Below, piece after piece: positions 54,839-61,847 of a DNA stretch of 64,000 nucleotides. The notes beneath the pieces are model-generated. The model saw only the letters and a list, made by a program, of their open reading frames with translations, had not been told where the DNA came from and searched no databases. Source of the stretch: an uncultured Roseovarius sp. (GTDB taxonomy: Bacteria > Pseudomonadota > Alphaproteobacteria > Rhodobacterales > Rhodobacteraceae); the NCBI GenBank assembly GCA_947503145.1, contig CANNCP010000001.1:310001-374000 (forward strand), read 5' to 3'. Position 1 is the first letter of the stretch, and each line of letters begins with the position of its first letter. The position numbers and the translations under genes are program-made.

Positions 54839-55287
54839 CAGATGCGCTCCTCGGGAAATGTGAATCTGGCCACGATGCGCCGCCGCCAGGGCATGCTCAG
54901 CGGGCTTTCCACGACGCTGTGCCCGGAATAGGCGTGGATGAATGTGGCGGACGTGCCGATTTGTCCTGACAGCCCCAGATGCTTGGCCACCGCACCGCCG
55001 CGCATGCGAAAGAGCAGAACATCGCCCAGTGCCTCGTGATCCAGCGGTTTGGCCAGCAAATGCCGCTCTGCCGCTGCCCAGAGTATCTCGTCGCGCGCAG
55101 GTTCCGACCAGTCCATCGAATAGGCGGGGGGGATTTCAGGCTCCGTCCCCAGTACCTCGCGCCAGACCCCGCGCAGCAACCCGAGGCAATCGGTTCCGGC
55201 ACCCCTGCAGGACGCCTGGTGGCGATATGGCGTGCCGATCCAGCCTCGGGCGGCGGCGACTATGCGCTGTTCCATCAGGTCTGTCAC
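54838..55287 (-). CDS. GTA gp14: NlpC/P60-type cell wall peptidase
   Basis: A 149-residue baseplate peptidase homologous to RcGTA gp14, thought to cut peptidoglycan during DNA delivery. The catalytic Cys lies in CRGAGTDCLGLLRGVWRE (NlpC/P60 pattern DC-x-G), with a His-containing AVAKHLGLSGQIG block and FIHAYSGHSVVESPLS. Start overlaps the gp13 stop by four bases and its stop overlaps the g15 start by one. Confidence 0.92.
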   Translation of the reverse strand: MTDLMEQRIVAAARGWIGTPYRHQASCRGAGTDCLGLLRGVWREVLGTEPEIPPAYSMDWSEPARDEILWAAAERHLLAKPLDHEALGDVLLFRMRGGAVAKHLGLSGQIGTSATFIHAYSGHSVVESPLSMPWRRRIVARFTFPEERI

Positions 55288-56171
55288 CGGCGGCTCCCTC
55301 CGCTCAGGCTGCCCGCCCTGCTGGGGTCCGAAATCGACCAGTCGTCGCCCGGAATGTCGGGAAAGCCCTGGTAGTTCAGAAAGTTCTGGAATTTCAGACG
55401 ACAGGACAGCGCGCGTTTGTCACAGCCCGCCTCCAGCCGCAGCAGATCGCCAGATGCAATCGGCGCACGCAGGGGATGCCACAGCTCGACTGTTCGTTTG
55501 CCATCCGCCTGGGTGTCCCGCTTGATCACACCGGATAGCCCGCTTGCCGCACCGCCAAGCATGACAAGGCGGCCATGCTGGAACCAGTTGCCCTCGAACC
55601 CGCCAAACGCGGCAAAGCGGAAAACCCGCCGGGCCTCCATCTGTTCCACGGGACGCTCGGATGTATAGCCAGGCGTGCCCATATCGAAACGGCAGCCCGT
55701 ATCGCCCAGAACTGCGGTGCAAGGCTTTTGATAGACCCGCCCCAGCGGCCGGTTCAGCGCCTCGGTCAGTCCGCGCAACTCGGCTTCGAACGCACCGCCG
55801 GATCGACGCAACTCGCCAATCGTGCCGCGAAATTGCAGGTGGCGCTGGCGCACATCCTGCCAGTTGACCAGCCAGGCGCGGATTTCGGAGCCGTCATAGC
55901 GACCCGCCTCAATATCGTTCTCGTTGATCGCCGCATCGCTCAGTGCGCCCAGCGCTTCGGTATTATCCACCGACAGACCTGTGCTTTGCTGCAATGCCAG
56001 CGCGCTGAGGCCGGTATCGGCCTTGAATGTGACCCCGTCAAAGACAAGCGGCCCGTCATGATCGGTAAATCCCATGACGACGCCATCCGCGCGGCTCAGC
56101 GTCCAACAGCGGCAGGTCGTCGTGACGCCGGTTTTCAGATGCGCCTCCAGCGCCGGATCAAGCGCGGTCAT
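55284..56171 (-). CDS. GTA gp13: DUF2163 baseplate hub protein
   Basis: A 295-residue protein of the DUF2163 family (RcGTA gp13, hub). It shows HLKTGVTTTCRCWTLSRADG, MGFTDHDGPLVFDGVTFKAD, EIRAWLVNWQDVRQRHLQFR and a late Cys-rich EAGCDKRALSCRLKFQN. RcGTA gp13 binds an iron-sulfur cluster; the clustered cysteines (CRC, CxxxxxxxxC) fit, but this is inferred. Overlaps both neighbours by four bases. Confidence 0.92.
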   Translation of the reverse strand: MTALDPALEAHLKTGVTTTCRCWTLSRADGVVMGFTDHDGPLVFDGVTFKADTGLSALALQQSTGLSVDNTEALGALSDAAINENDIEAGRYDGSEIRAWLVNWQDVRQRHLQFRGTIGELRRSGGAFEAELRGLTEALNRPLGRVYQKPCTAVLGDTGCRFDMGTPGYTSERPVEQMEARRVFRFAAFGGFEGNWFQHGRLVMLGGAASGLSGVIKRDTQADGKRTVELWHPLRAPIASGDLLRLEAGCDKRALSCRLKFQNFLNYQGFPDIPGDDWSISDPSRAGSLSGGSRR

Positions 56172-56800
56172 ACCCTGATCTCCACCACCGGAACGCTCGG
56201 CGCGTCGCCCGCCTGAAAGCTGGCGACGCTGGTCTGGATACTGTCCGTGCCAAACCGCACAGGCACGTCAAATTCGAACCCGGCAGTGATCCGTTCACCG
56301 TCGTTAGGCGGGTGAGCAAAGGTGACGACCCCGGTCGCGGTGTCCACCTCGTAATGAATACCCTCCTGCTGTTCGTCCCCGCCGATCCCGATGCGGATAG
56401 TGCCGCGCACGGGCTTGGTGATGGGGCGCGCATAGCTATGCGTGCCGGAACGATAGGCTTTCATCAGCGCAAAACTTGGCGTCACGTCGTCGCCCACAGC
56501 AATGACCTGATCCTCGTATGCCACCTCGCGCAGCGGGCTGCCGGATCTGTAATCTGCCCAATCCTTCCAGCGAAACCCATAAAGCTGGCCGCGACGTGCC
56601 TCGAAAAACGCAATCAGCGTTTCGATATCTTCGAGGCCGCGCATCGCGACGCCTGCATCGTAGCGGCGGCGCGAATGCGCCCAGGGCGAGTTGCGCTCTT
56701 CATACCCGTTGGCCAGCGTGACCACATCCGCATGACGCTGCGGCCCGCCGACAGAACCAAAGCTGAGGTTGGTCGGAAAACGTACTTCGTGAAATTCCAT
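56168..56800 (-). CDS. GTA gp12: DUF2460 distal tail protein
   Basis: A 210-residue DUF2460 (TIGR02217) protein, the distal tail protein of the RcGTA particle. Diagnostic features: FHEVRFPTNLSFGSVGGPQR, RSRRRYDAG-like SRRRYDAGVAMRGLEDIETL, FFEARRGQLYGFRWKDWADY and VTFAHPPNDGERITAGFEFD. Full length; 18 bases after gp11. Confidence 0.93.
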   Translation of the reverse strand: MEFHEVRFPTNLSFGSVGGPQRHADVVTLANGYEERNSPWAHSRRRYDAGVAMRGLEDIETLIAFFEARRGQLYGFRWKDWADYRSGSPLREVAYEDQVIAVGDDVTPSFALMKAYRSGTHSYARPITKPVRGTIRIGIGGDEQQEGIHYEVDTATGVVTFAHPPNDGERITAGFEFDVPVRFGTDSIQTSVASFQAGDAPSVPVVEIRV

Positions 56801-56818
56801 CGTCTTTCTCCCCTGATC

Positions 56819-57478
56819 CTAGCGGTTGCGCCCGCCGCGCCCGATGGCCCGGCCCAATTGCGCAGCGATTTGCCCCTGGCTGCGGCGAAAACTGTCGGCA
56901 TCCGGCGTCGAGATGTTCATCACCACGTTGATCGGGCTGCCGCCGCCGCCACGCACGCCCAGCTTGCCGTCTGCACCACGCGCCAGCGGCATGATTGCCT
57001 CTGGCCCGGCCTCGCCCATCAGGCCGGTGCCGCCACGCATCGGAAACGTGACGGGCCCACTGACGATGCCGCCATTGGCAAAGGGCCGCACCCGCCCCTG
57101 CGCAAAGGACGCGCCTTTTTCAAAAGGCAGAAGTCCGCCAGCCAGATTGCCGATACCTGACGTGATCAGCCCGCCCATATGGTCCGTGACCGGCTTTACG
57201 GCAGCGGTGAACGCGGTGTTGACCATCGTGTTCGCCAGGCCGTGCAGCGCGTCAGACAGGCTGTCACCATCGACTACGGCGCCTTTTATCGCACCGCGTA
57301 ATCCCCGGCTCAGGCCGCGGTCCAGTGTGGCCACGTCATAGCCCGTGCGCTCGAACGTGGCGCGCATACGGCCCATCTCGGCGTTAAAGGCGGCAGCCAT
57401 GTCAGCGGCATCGCCCAACGAGCCGTCGAGCGCCTCGATCTGCGCGTCAAGCTCGCCCAGGTGGTCAGTGTCGTCCAT
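56819..57478 (-). CDS. GTA gp11: short tail tape measure protein
   Basis: A 219-residue tape measure protein, very short as in RcGTA, whose tail is correspondingly short. It has an N-terminal helical region (MAAAFNAEMGRMRATFERTG), membrane-inserting LITSGIGNLAGGLLPFEKG, and the typical FANGGIVSGPVTFPMRGGTG and MGEAGPEAIMPLARGADGKL. I chose the ATG at 57478, whose Shine-Dalgarno GGAG lies inside gp10.1; an upstream ATG at 57493 lacks one. Confidence 0.9.
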   Translation of the reverse strand: MDDTDHLGELDAQIEALDGSLGDAADMAAAFNAEMGRMRATFERTGYDVATLDRGLSRGLRGAIKGAVVDGDSLSDALHGLANTMVNTAFTAAVKPVTDHMGGLITSGIGNLAGGLLPFEKGASFAQGRVRPFANGGIVSGPVTFPMRGGTGLMGEAGPEAIMPLARGADGKLGVRGGGGSPINVVMNISTPDADSFRRSQGQIAAQLGRAIGRGGRNR

Positions 57479-57674
57479 CGTTCTTATCTCCATTTCCGTC
57501 GGGAAAGGCGCGCATCAACGCCTCCAGCCCGCTGCGGGCCAGTGGCGCGTGACCCTTTGCCTCGCCCAGCATCAGCCGCAGTTCTGCCGGGGTCAGCGCC
57601 CAAAATTTGGCGGGGCTCAGGCGCAGCCCGTGCAGCCCGGCCTGCATCAGGGCGGGCCAATCGAACCGGTTCAC
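57465..57674 (-). CDS. GTA gp10.1: tail assembly chaperone (TIGR02216)
   Basis: A 69-residue protein matching the small chaperone-like ORF between g10 and g11: VNRFDWPALMQAGLHGLRLS, then FWALTPAELRLMLGE. Starts at GTG 57674, overlapping the gp10 stop by four bases. A longer open reading to 57788 is a shadow inside gp10. Confidence 0.8.
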   Translation of the reverse strand: MNRFDWPALMQAGLHGLRLSPAKFWALTPAELRLMLGEAKGHAPLARSGLEALMRAFPDGNGDKNDGRH

Positions 57675-57991
57675 GGGCTTTCGGGCAGCATGAAGGCCCG
57701 CGCCAACAGTTCTGCCGCCACCCGCGCTGCCACCATCGGCCCGCCCTTGATCTCGGCGGTGATCAGGTCGGCGGTCTGACCACGCCATCCGCCACCGCGC
57801 AGCCCGGCCACGATCAGCGCCAGCACATCACGCGTGCTGAACGCGCCGCCCTCGAACCGCTCCACCAGATCCACCAGTGATCCGGTCTCCAGTTGCGCCT
57901 CCAACTCGGCCAGTGCGCCCAGTGTCAGCTTCAGAATTTGCCGCTCGCCGTCGATCACCAACGCGACCTCACCTGTCCAGGGGTTCGCCAT
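57671..57991 (-). CDS. GTA gp10: tail assembly protein
   Basis: A 106-residue GTA gp10-family protein: ANPWTGEVALVIDGERQILK, LTLGALAELEAQLETGSLVD and FSTRDVLALIVAGLRGGGW. These act with gp10.1 like the tail-chaperone pair of phages. Position five bases after gp9 matches RcGTA. Confidence 0.9.
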   Translation of the reverse strand: MANPWTGEVALVIDGERQILKLTLGALAELEAQLETGSLVDLVERFEGGAFSTRDVLALIVAGLRGGGWRGQTADLITAEIKGGPMVAARVAAELLARAFMLPESP

Positions 57992-57995
57992 GCGG

Positions 57996-58409
57996 TTACA
58001 GCGCGCTGAAGATCAGCCGCCCCGCCGAAGCGAGCGCCATTTCATACGTGGCCTCGCCGTCATGGGTGCCCGAATACTCTATCGCCGTGACCTGAAATCG
58101 GCCCTCTACCGTGCCGAAATCGGGGATCACGACCTGAAAAATCGGTGTCTCCCCATCAAAGAACACCTGCCGCATCCGTTCATCTGACCCTTCATCGCGG
58201 AAAATGCCCGACCCACTGATTGCCGCCGATTTTACGCCGGCACCGGACAGCAACTCGCGCCAGCCGCCCGCGCTCTCCAGGCTGGTGACGTCCACGCTCT
58301 CGGCGTTGAAGCTGACCCGCGTTGCGCGCAGGCCTGCCACCGACTGAAAATTGCCGTCACCAGTCAGATCGACCTTGATCAGAAGGTCCTTGCCGTTTTG
58401 AACTGCCAT
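57996..58409 (-). CDS. GTA gp9: major tail tube protein (TP901-1 family)
   Basis: A 137-residue tail tube protein. It begins MAVQNGKDLLIKVDLTGDGN and has the signature GLRATRVSFNAESVDVTSLE, GWRELLSGAGVKSAAISGSG and FQVTAIEYSGTHDGEATYEM. It polymerises into the tail tube around gp11. Intact, with Shine-Dalgarno GGAGAAAA upstream. Confidence 0.94.
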   Translation of the reverse strand: MAVQNGKDLLIKVDLTGDGNFQSVAGLRATRVSFNAESVDVTSLESAGGWRELLSGAGVKSAAISGSGIFRDEGSDERMRQVFFDGETPIFQVVIPDFGTVEGRFQVTAIEYSGTHDGEATYEMALASAGRLIFSAL

Positions 58410-58426
58410 GATTTTTTCTCCGAAGG

Positions 58427-58846
58427 TTAAACTTGGCCCGTGTCTTCGACGCGCGCGCGAAAGGTGAGGTCGATGCGCCGCGTCTGTCCGCCGCTTTCGC
58501 GTTTGGCGCGTGCGCGGTGAAAATGCAGCCCGGTCAGATGCCCCCGGTTCAGTGCGAGGTCGGCATCCACCAGTGCGTCGCAGATCGCGGCGGACAGCAA
58601 CTTGGCGGCATGGAATCCGGCCTCCTCCGTCACCACCGAGATGATGACCCGATGCCAGGCCCCACTGCCGCTGGCATCGGATCGCTCGCGCACATCTTCG
58701 GGGCCAAGCGTCACATAGGTGTCCGGCAACGGCCCGGCAGGCAGCGCGTCATAAATGGCGCTGCCGACCAGCGCGCTGATGGTTGGCTGGCTGACCAGGC
58801 AGCCATAGATCGCCGCCTGAAGCGCGGCAGAGGCTCCGTAGCTCAT
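58427..58846 (-). CDS. GTA gp8: tail terminator (DUF3168)
   Basis: A 139-residue DUF3168 protein completing the tail tube. Features: LQAAIYGCLVSQPTISALVG, YDALPAGPLPDTYVTLGPED and HRVIISVVTEEAGFHAAKLL. Its start overlaps the g7 remnant stop by four bases. First of the fully intact tail genes after the deletion. Confidence 0.92.
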   Translation of the reverse strand: MSYGASAALQAAIYGCLVSQPTISALVGSAIYDALPAGPLPDTYVTLGPEDVRERSDASGSGAWHRVIISVVTEEAGFHAAKLLSAAICDALVDADLALNRGHLTGLHFHRARAKRESGGQTRRIDLTFRARVEDTGQV

Positions 58847-59075
58847 ACTGCCACCTCCTCTTCAGCATAACAGGTCAGGAGGCGGGCTGATGGGTCTGCC
58901 TCGGCGACCGCTTCGATGCGAAAAATACGGGCCCCGTCGCGAAAGCGCTGCTCGGGTCTTGGCCGTGAAGGCGCGCCATACGGTGCAGCACGGACAATGA
59001 TCCTGTACGCAGTGTTCGAGAGCCGCGCACCACCCCCGGTCAGTTCGCGACCAGAGCGCGCCTTGACCTGTCCTC
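58843..59075 (-). pseudogene. GTA g7 head-closure protein, 5'-truncated remnant
   Basis: The reading GQVKARSGRELTGGGARLSN, TAYRIIVRAAPYGAPSRPRP, RFRDGARIFRIEAVAEADPS matches the C-terminal two thirds of the GTA head-tail adaptor gp7. The usual first 30 or so residues are missing; upstream of about base 59073 the same frame only shadows the capsid gene. The out-of-frame capsid reading continues across it. An ATG at 59139 could give a hybrid product without the native N-terminus. Confidence 0.8.
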
Positions 59076-60059
59076 GCAGATCATCACGCGGTAGCCCAAC
59101 AGCCGCGCAGGCTCGCCCGCCGCCAGACCGTCCGACCACAGGAAGCGGCCGTCGCCATCCTTCATCTTGCGCACAGCGCCTGCGGTTTTCGAATTCATCA
59201 CGAAGCTCGCATTGGCGCGGTATTGCGCGCCCAGCGCATAGACCAGGTCGACGATTTCATCAGGCCCGGTAAAACTGCCATCGGTCCCGGTGGGGATGTA
59301 ACCCAGTTTGCCCCAGACCCAGACCTCGTTGTCCACCGACGAATGCGTCAGGAATCCCTTTGGCTTGTCCGTACCATCACCGCTCACGAACGCTGCTGCC
59401 TCGGCGCGCGCGAATTTGTCGGCGATGCGGCTCGCCAACCAGGTCTCGATATCGAACGCAGAGTCATCCAGCAGGCGCTGGCTGGCCTTGGGCAGCGCGC
59501 TCAACTCGTGCAGCGGGATGGTTATCCGGTCGATGTTGGGCGTGCCGGTCTCGACGGTGGCCACCGCTTCGGTGGCCCAGCCGTGGCCCACGTCCGTGTG
59601 GTCGATCAGCACATCATAGCTGGTGGCCTCGACGGCGACGACATTGGCGATTGCCCGGATCGACGCGGTCGAGCTGAGCGTTGATTTGATCGTTTGGGCG
59701 GTCTGCGGGTCCACCAGATAGCCGCCATCGGCCGCCACGGAGGTGCCCAGCGCCTTGCCTTCCAGTTCCAGCCCGCGCAGCCCGTCATCATCGCCCGAGC
59801 GCAGATAGGCGCCAAAGGCTTTCTGATGCGGGGCGGCGCTGTCGGTATGCATCGCAAGGGCCGGGCGCACCGGCGCAAAGGATTTGCGTTCAAACATGGT
59901 CAGTTTCTCTTCCTGTTGTTGCAGTCGGTTCTGGGTGTCGGACGTAAAGTTCTTGAAATCGTTCATTAAACCCTCCATCGCAGACTTCACTTCGGCCGCC
60001 GGAGACATATCCGCAGACAAATCTCCCCCGGTCCGAGGGGTTTCCTCGGTTTTGCTCAT
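59040..60059 (-). pseudogene. GTA g5 HK97-type major capsid protein, 3'-truncated
   Basis: A 339-residue reading of the GTA capsid (RcGTA gp5 is near 400). The N-terminal coiled-coil region (VKSAMEGLMNDFKNFTSDTQ) and core (YLVDPQTAQTIKSTLSSTAS, ATSYDVLIDHTDVGHGWATE, WLASRIADKFARAEAAAFVS, FVMNSKTAGAVRKMKDGDGR) are intact up to LLGYRVMICED. It then continues with RSRRALVAN-stop, which is g7 DNA read out of frame. About 65-70 C-terminal residues, part of the HK97 fold, are gone. Start set at MSKTEETPRTGG. Confidence 0.85.
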
Positions 60060-60093
60060 CACTTGGTCCTTGTTGGTTGAAGGTTGCCCGGCG

Positions 60094-60651
60094 CTACATG
60101 CGCGCCAACTCCTGGCGTGCACCCCGCAGGGTCGCCGCCAATTCACGCATCTCTGCGGCGTCCGGGCTTTCGCCCTTGGCCCCGATCCGCGCACTGGGCA
60201 GCATCGGGAACGTCACCAGCGACACTTCCCACAGCTCCAGTTCGGTCAAGAGCCGCTGGCCCTTGTCATTCTTCGTCGCCCGCACCGTGCGATAGCCGAT
60301 GCTCAGCCCGTCGATCGCCCCCGCACCAATCAGCGCCGCTGCCTCACGGCCCTTCTCGATACTGTCGAGCAGACGGCCCCTGACATATAGTCCCCGGGCG
60401 TCCTCGCGCACCTCGTCCCAGATGCCGATGGGTTGCGCCGGATCGTGCTGCCACAGCAGCTTGACCTGCCGACTTTCGCGCTTCAGACGTGCGAGCGATT
60501 TGGCATAGGCGCCTTGCGCCACCACATCCCCGCCTTGATCGCCCTTGCCGAAATAGCTGGCATAGCCTTCGATCCGGGTGCCGTCCGTCACGGTCAGGTC
60601 ATCGCCCAGCCGTGCGAACTTGCGTTCCAGCCCTGTATCCGCTTCCATCAT
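60094..60651 (-). CDS. GTA gp4: HK97-family prohead protease
   Basis: A 185-residue prohead protease that trims the capsid N-terminus. Features: IEGYASYFGKGDQGGDVVAQ, the catalytic His in KLLWQHDPAQPIGIWDEV, and the Ser in AIDGLSIGYRTVRA, then LELWEVSLVTFPMLPSARI. It is intact but is now the first gene of the cluster; portal and terminase genes that should precede it are absent. Shine-Dalgarno GAGAGGTG is present. Confidence 0.92.
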   Translation of the reverse strand: MMEADTGLERKFARLGDDLTVTDGTRIEGYASYFGKGDQGGDVVAQGAYAKSLARLKRESRQVKLLWQHDPAQPIGIWDEVREDARGLYVRGRLLDSIEKGREAAALIGAGAIDGLSIGYRTVRATKNDKGQRLLTELELWEVSLVTFPMLPSARIGAKGESPDAAEMRELAATLRGARQELARM

Positions 60652-60920
60652 CAGTCACCTCTCATTGTTCTCGTAGGGTGCCCCCGATGACGCCTTTCAA
60701 AATCAACCCCGCACGATGCAACCTATACGGGAAAATTTGAAAATGTCAACATAATTGCTTTTTATCAATGTGTTACGCCCTTTCGATAAAGGCTTTGTTA
60801 ACCACCTTGTTTACACCCGCCGCTCACCGCACCGGCACTGCATGACGCATCCATTGCTCTCTGGCCCGAAGCCGGGCGCTCTGCTATCTCAACACGCAAC
60901 CCCGGAACAGGAGACGCGCG

Positions 60921-61709
60921 ATGCCTTTCACCCTTGCCACATGGAACATCAACTCGGTCCGCCTGCGCGCGCCCCTCGTCTGCAGACTGCTCAGCCAGGA
61001 GGCCCCCGACATCCTGTGCCTTCAGGAATGCAAAAGCCCGGTGGACAAGATACCAGCCGAAGATTTTGCCGCACTCGGCTACACCCACATGATCGCGCGC
61101 GGTCAAAAGGGCTACAACGGTGTTGCGATCCTCTCCAAGCTGCCGATCGAAGACATCGGCGATCAGGATTTCGCAGGCCTCGGCCACGCCCGCCATGTTG
61201 CAGGACGGCTGGAGAATGGCACTGTTATTCATAACTTCTATGTGCCCGCCGGTGGCGACATTCCGGATCGCGAAAAGAACGAAAAATTCGGGCAGAAACT
61301 TGATTACCTGTCGGAAATGCGTGACTGGTTCCACACGGACAAGCCGCGCAAAGCCATCCTTGTCGGCGACCTTAATATTGCCCCACGCGAAGATGACGTC
61401 TGGTCGCACAAGCAGCTGCTCAAGGTCGTCAGTCACACGCCGATCGAGGTCGAGGCATTCGGAGACGTGATGCAGGCGGGGGGCTGGGCGGATGTTACCC
61501 GCAACGATATCCCCGAGGGGCAGCTCTACAGCTGGTGGTCCTACCGCGCCCGCGATTGGGACGCCGCTGACAAGGGCCGCAGGCTCGATCACATATGGGC
61601 CAGTTCCGACATCGCCGCTGCCGGTCATTCCAGCCGCATCCTGCGGTCTGTCCGCGGTTGGGAGAAACCATCAGACCATGCACCGGTCTTTGCCAGCTTC
61701 GATCTGTAA
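60921..61709 (+). CDS. xthA: Exodeoxyribonuclease III
   Basis: A 262-residue AP endonuclease/3'-exonuclease for base excision repair. Motifs in order: FTLATWNINSVRLRAPLV, ILCLQECKSP (catalytic Glu), HMIARGQKGYNGVAILSK, ILVGDLNIAPREDDVW, GRRLDHIWAS and the final SDHAPVFASF. Shine-Dalgarno CAGGAGACG precedes the ATG. Divergent from the truncated GTA cluster across 269 bases in which no gene is visible. Confidence 0.95.
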   Translation: MPFTLATWNINSVRLRAPLVCRLLSQEAPDILCLQECKSPVDKIPAEDFAALGYTHMIARGQKGYNGVAILSKLPIEDIGDQDFAGLGHARHVAGRLENGTVIHNFYVPAGGDIPDREKNEKFGQKLDYLSEMRDWFHTDKPRKAILVGDLNIAPREDDVWSHKQLLKVVSHTPIEVEAFGDVMQAGGWADVTRNDIPEGQLYSWWSYRARDWDAADKGRRLDHIWASSDIAAAGHSSRILRSVRGWEKPSDHAPVFASFDL

Positions 61710-61726
61710 AACGACAATCGCCATCC

Positions 61727-61747
61727 GCCCCGGATCAGGTCCGGGGC
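61727..61747. repeat. GC palindrome, family copy 3
   Basis: GCCCCGGA-TCAGG-TCCGGGGC, a perfect 8-bp stem 17 bases after the xthA stop. Same family as 35921 and 40630. Confidence 0.6.
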
Positions 61748-61847
61748 CTCGCCCGTCATTCCGCCTGCGCCCAAAAGCGGGATTTCCTGACCGGCTACTT
61801 TTGGCATAAGCTGCCAGAATAACACTGGAATCGGAGAAGGCAGCACA

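Larger units (their letters stand above)
50831..60651 (-). mobile_element. Degenerate gene transfer agent (GTA) structural cluster, g15 to g4
   Basis: The minus-strand block keeps the RcGTA gene order g4-g5-(g7)-g8-g9-g10-g10.1-g11-g12-g13-g14-g15, mostly joined by 1- to 4-base overlaps. It lacks g1-g3.5 (terminase and portal end) upstream of g4, where xthA stands instead, and shows a deletion that removes the end of g5, all of g6 and the start of g7. Tail and baseplate genes are open. The promoter and leader known upstream of g1 in intact clusters are therefore absent. Confidence 0.85.

Noticed and set aside
60652-60920. Possible remnant of GTA portal or g3.5 upstream of g4
   Set aside because: Only about 12 codons (LKGVIGGTLREQ) stay open before a stop and they match nothing I recognise.
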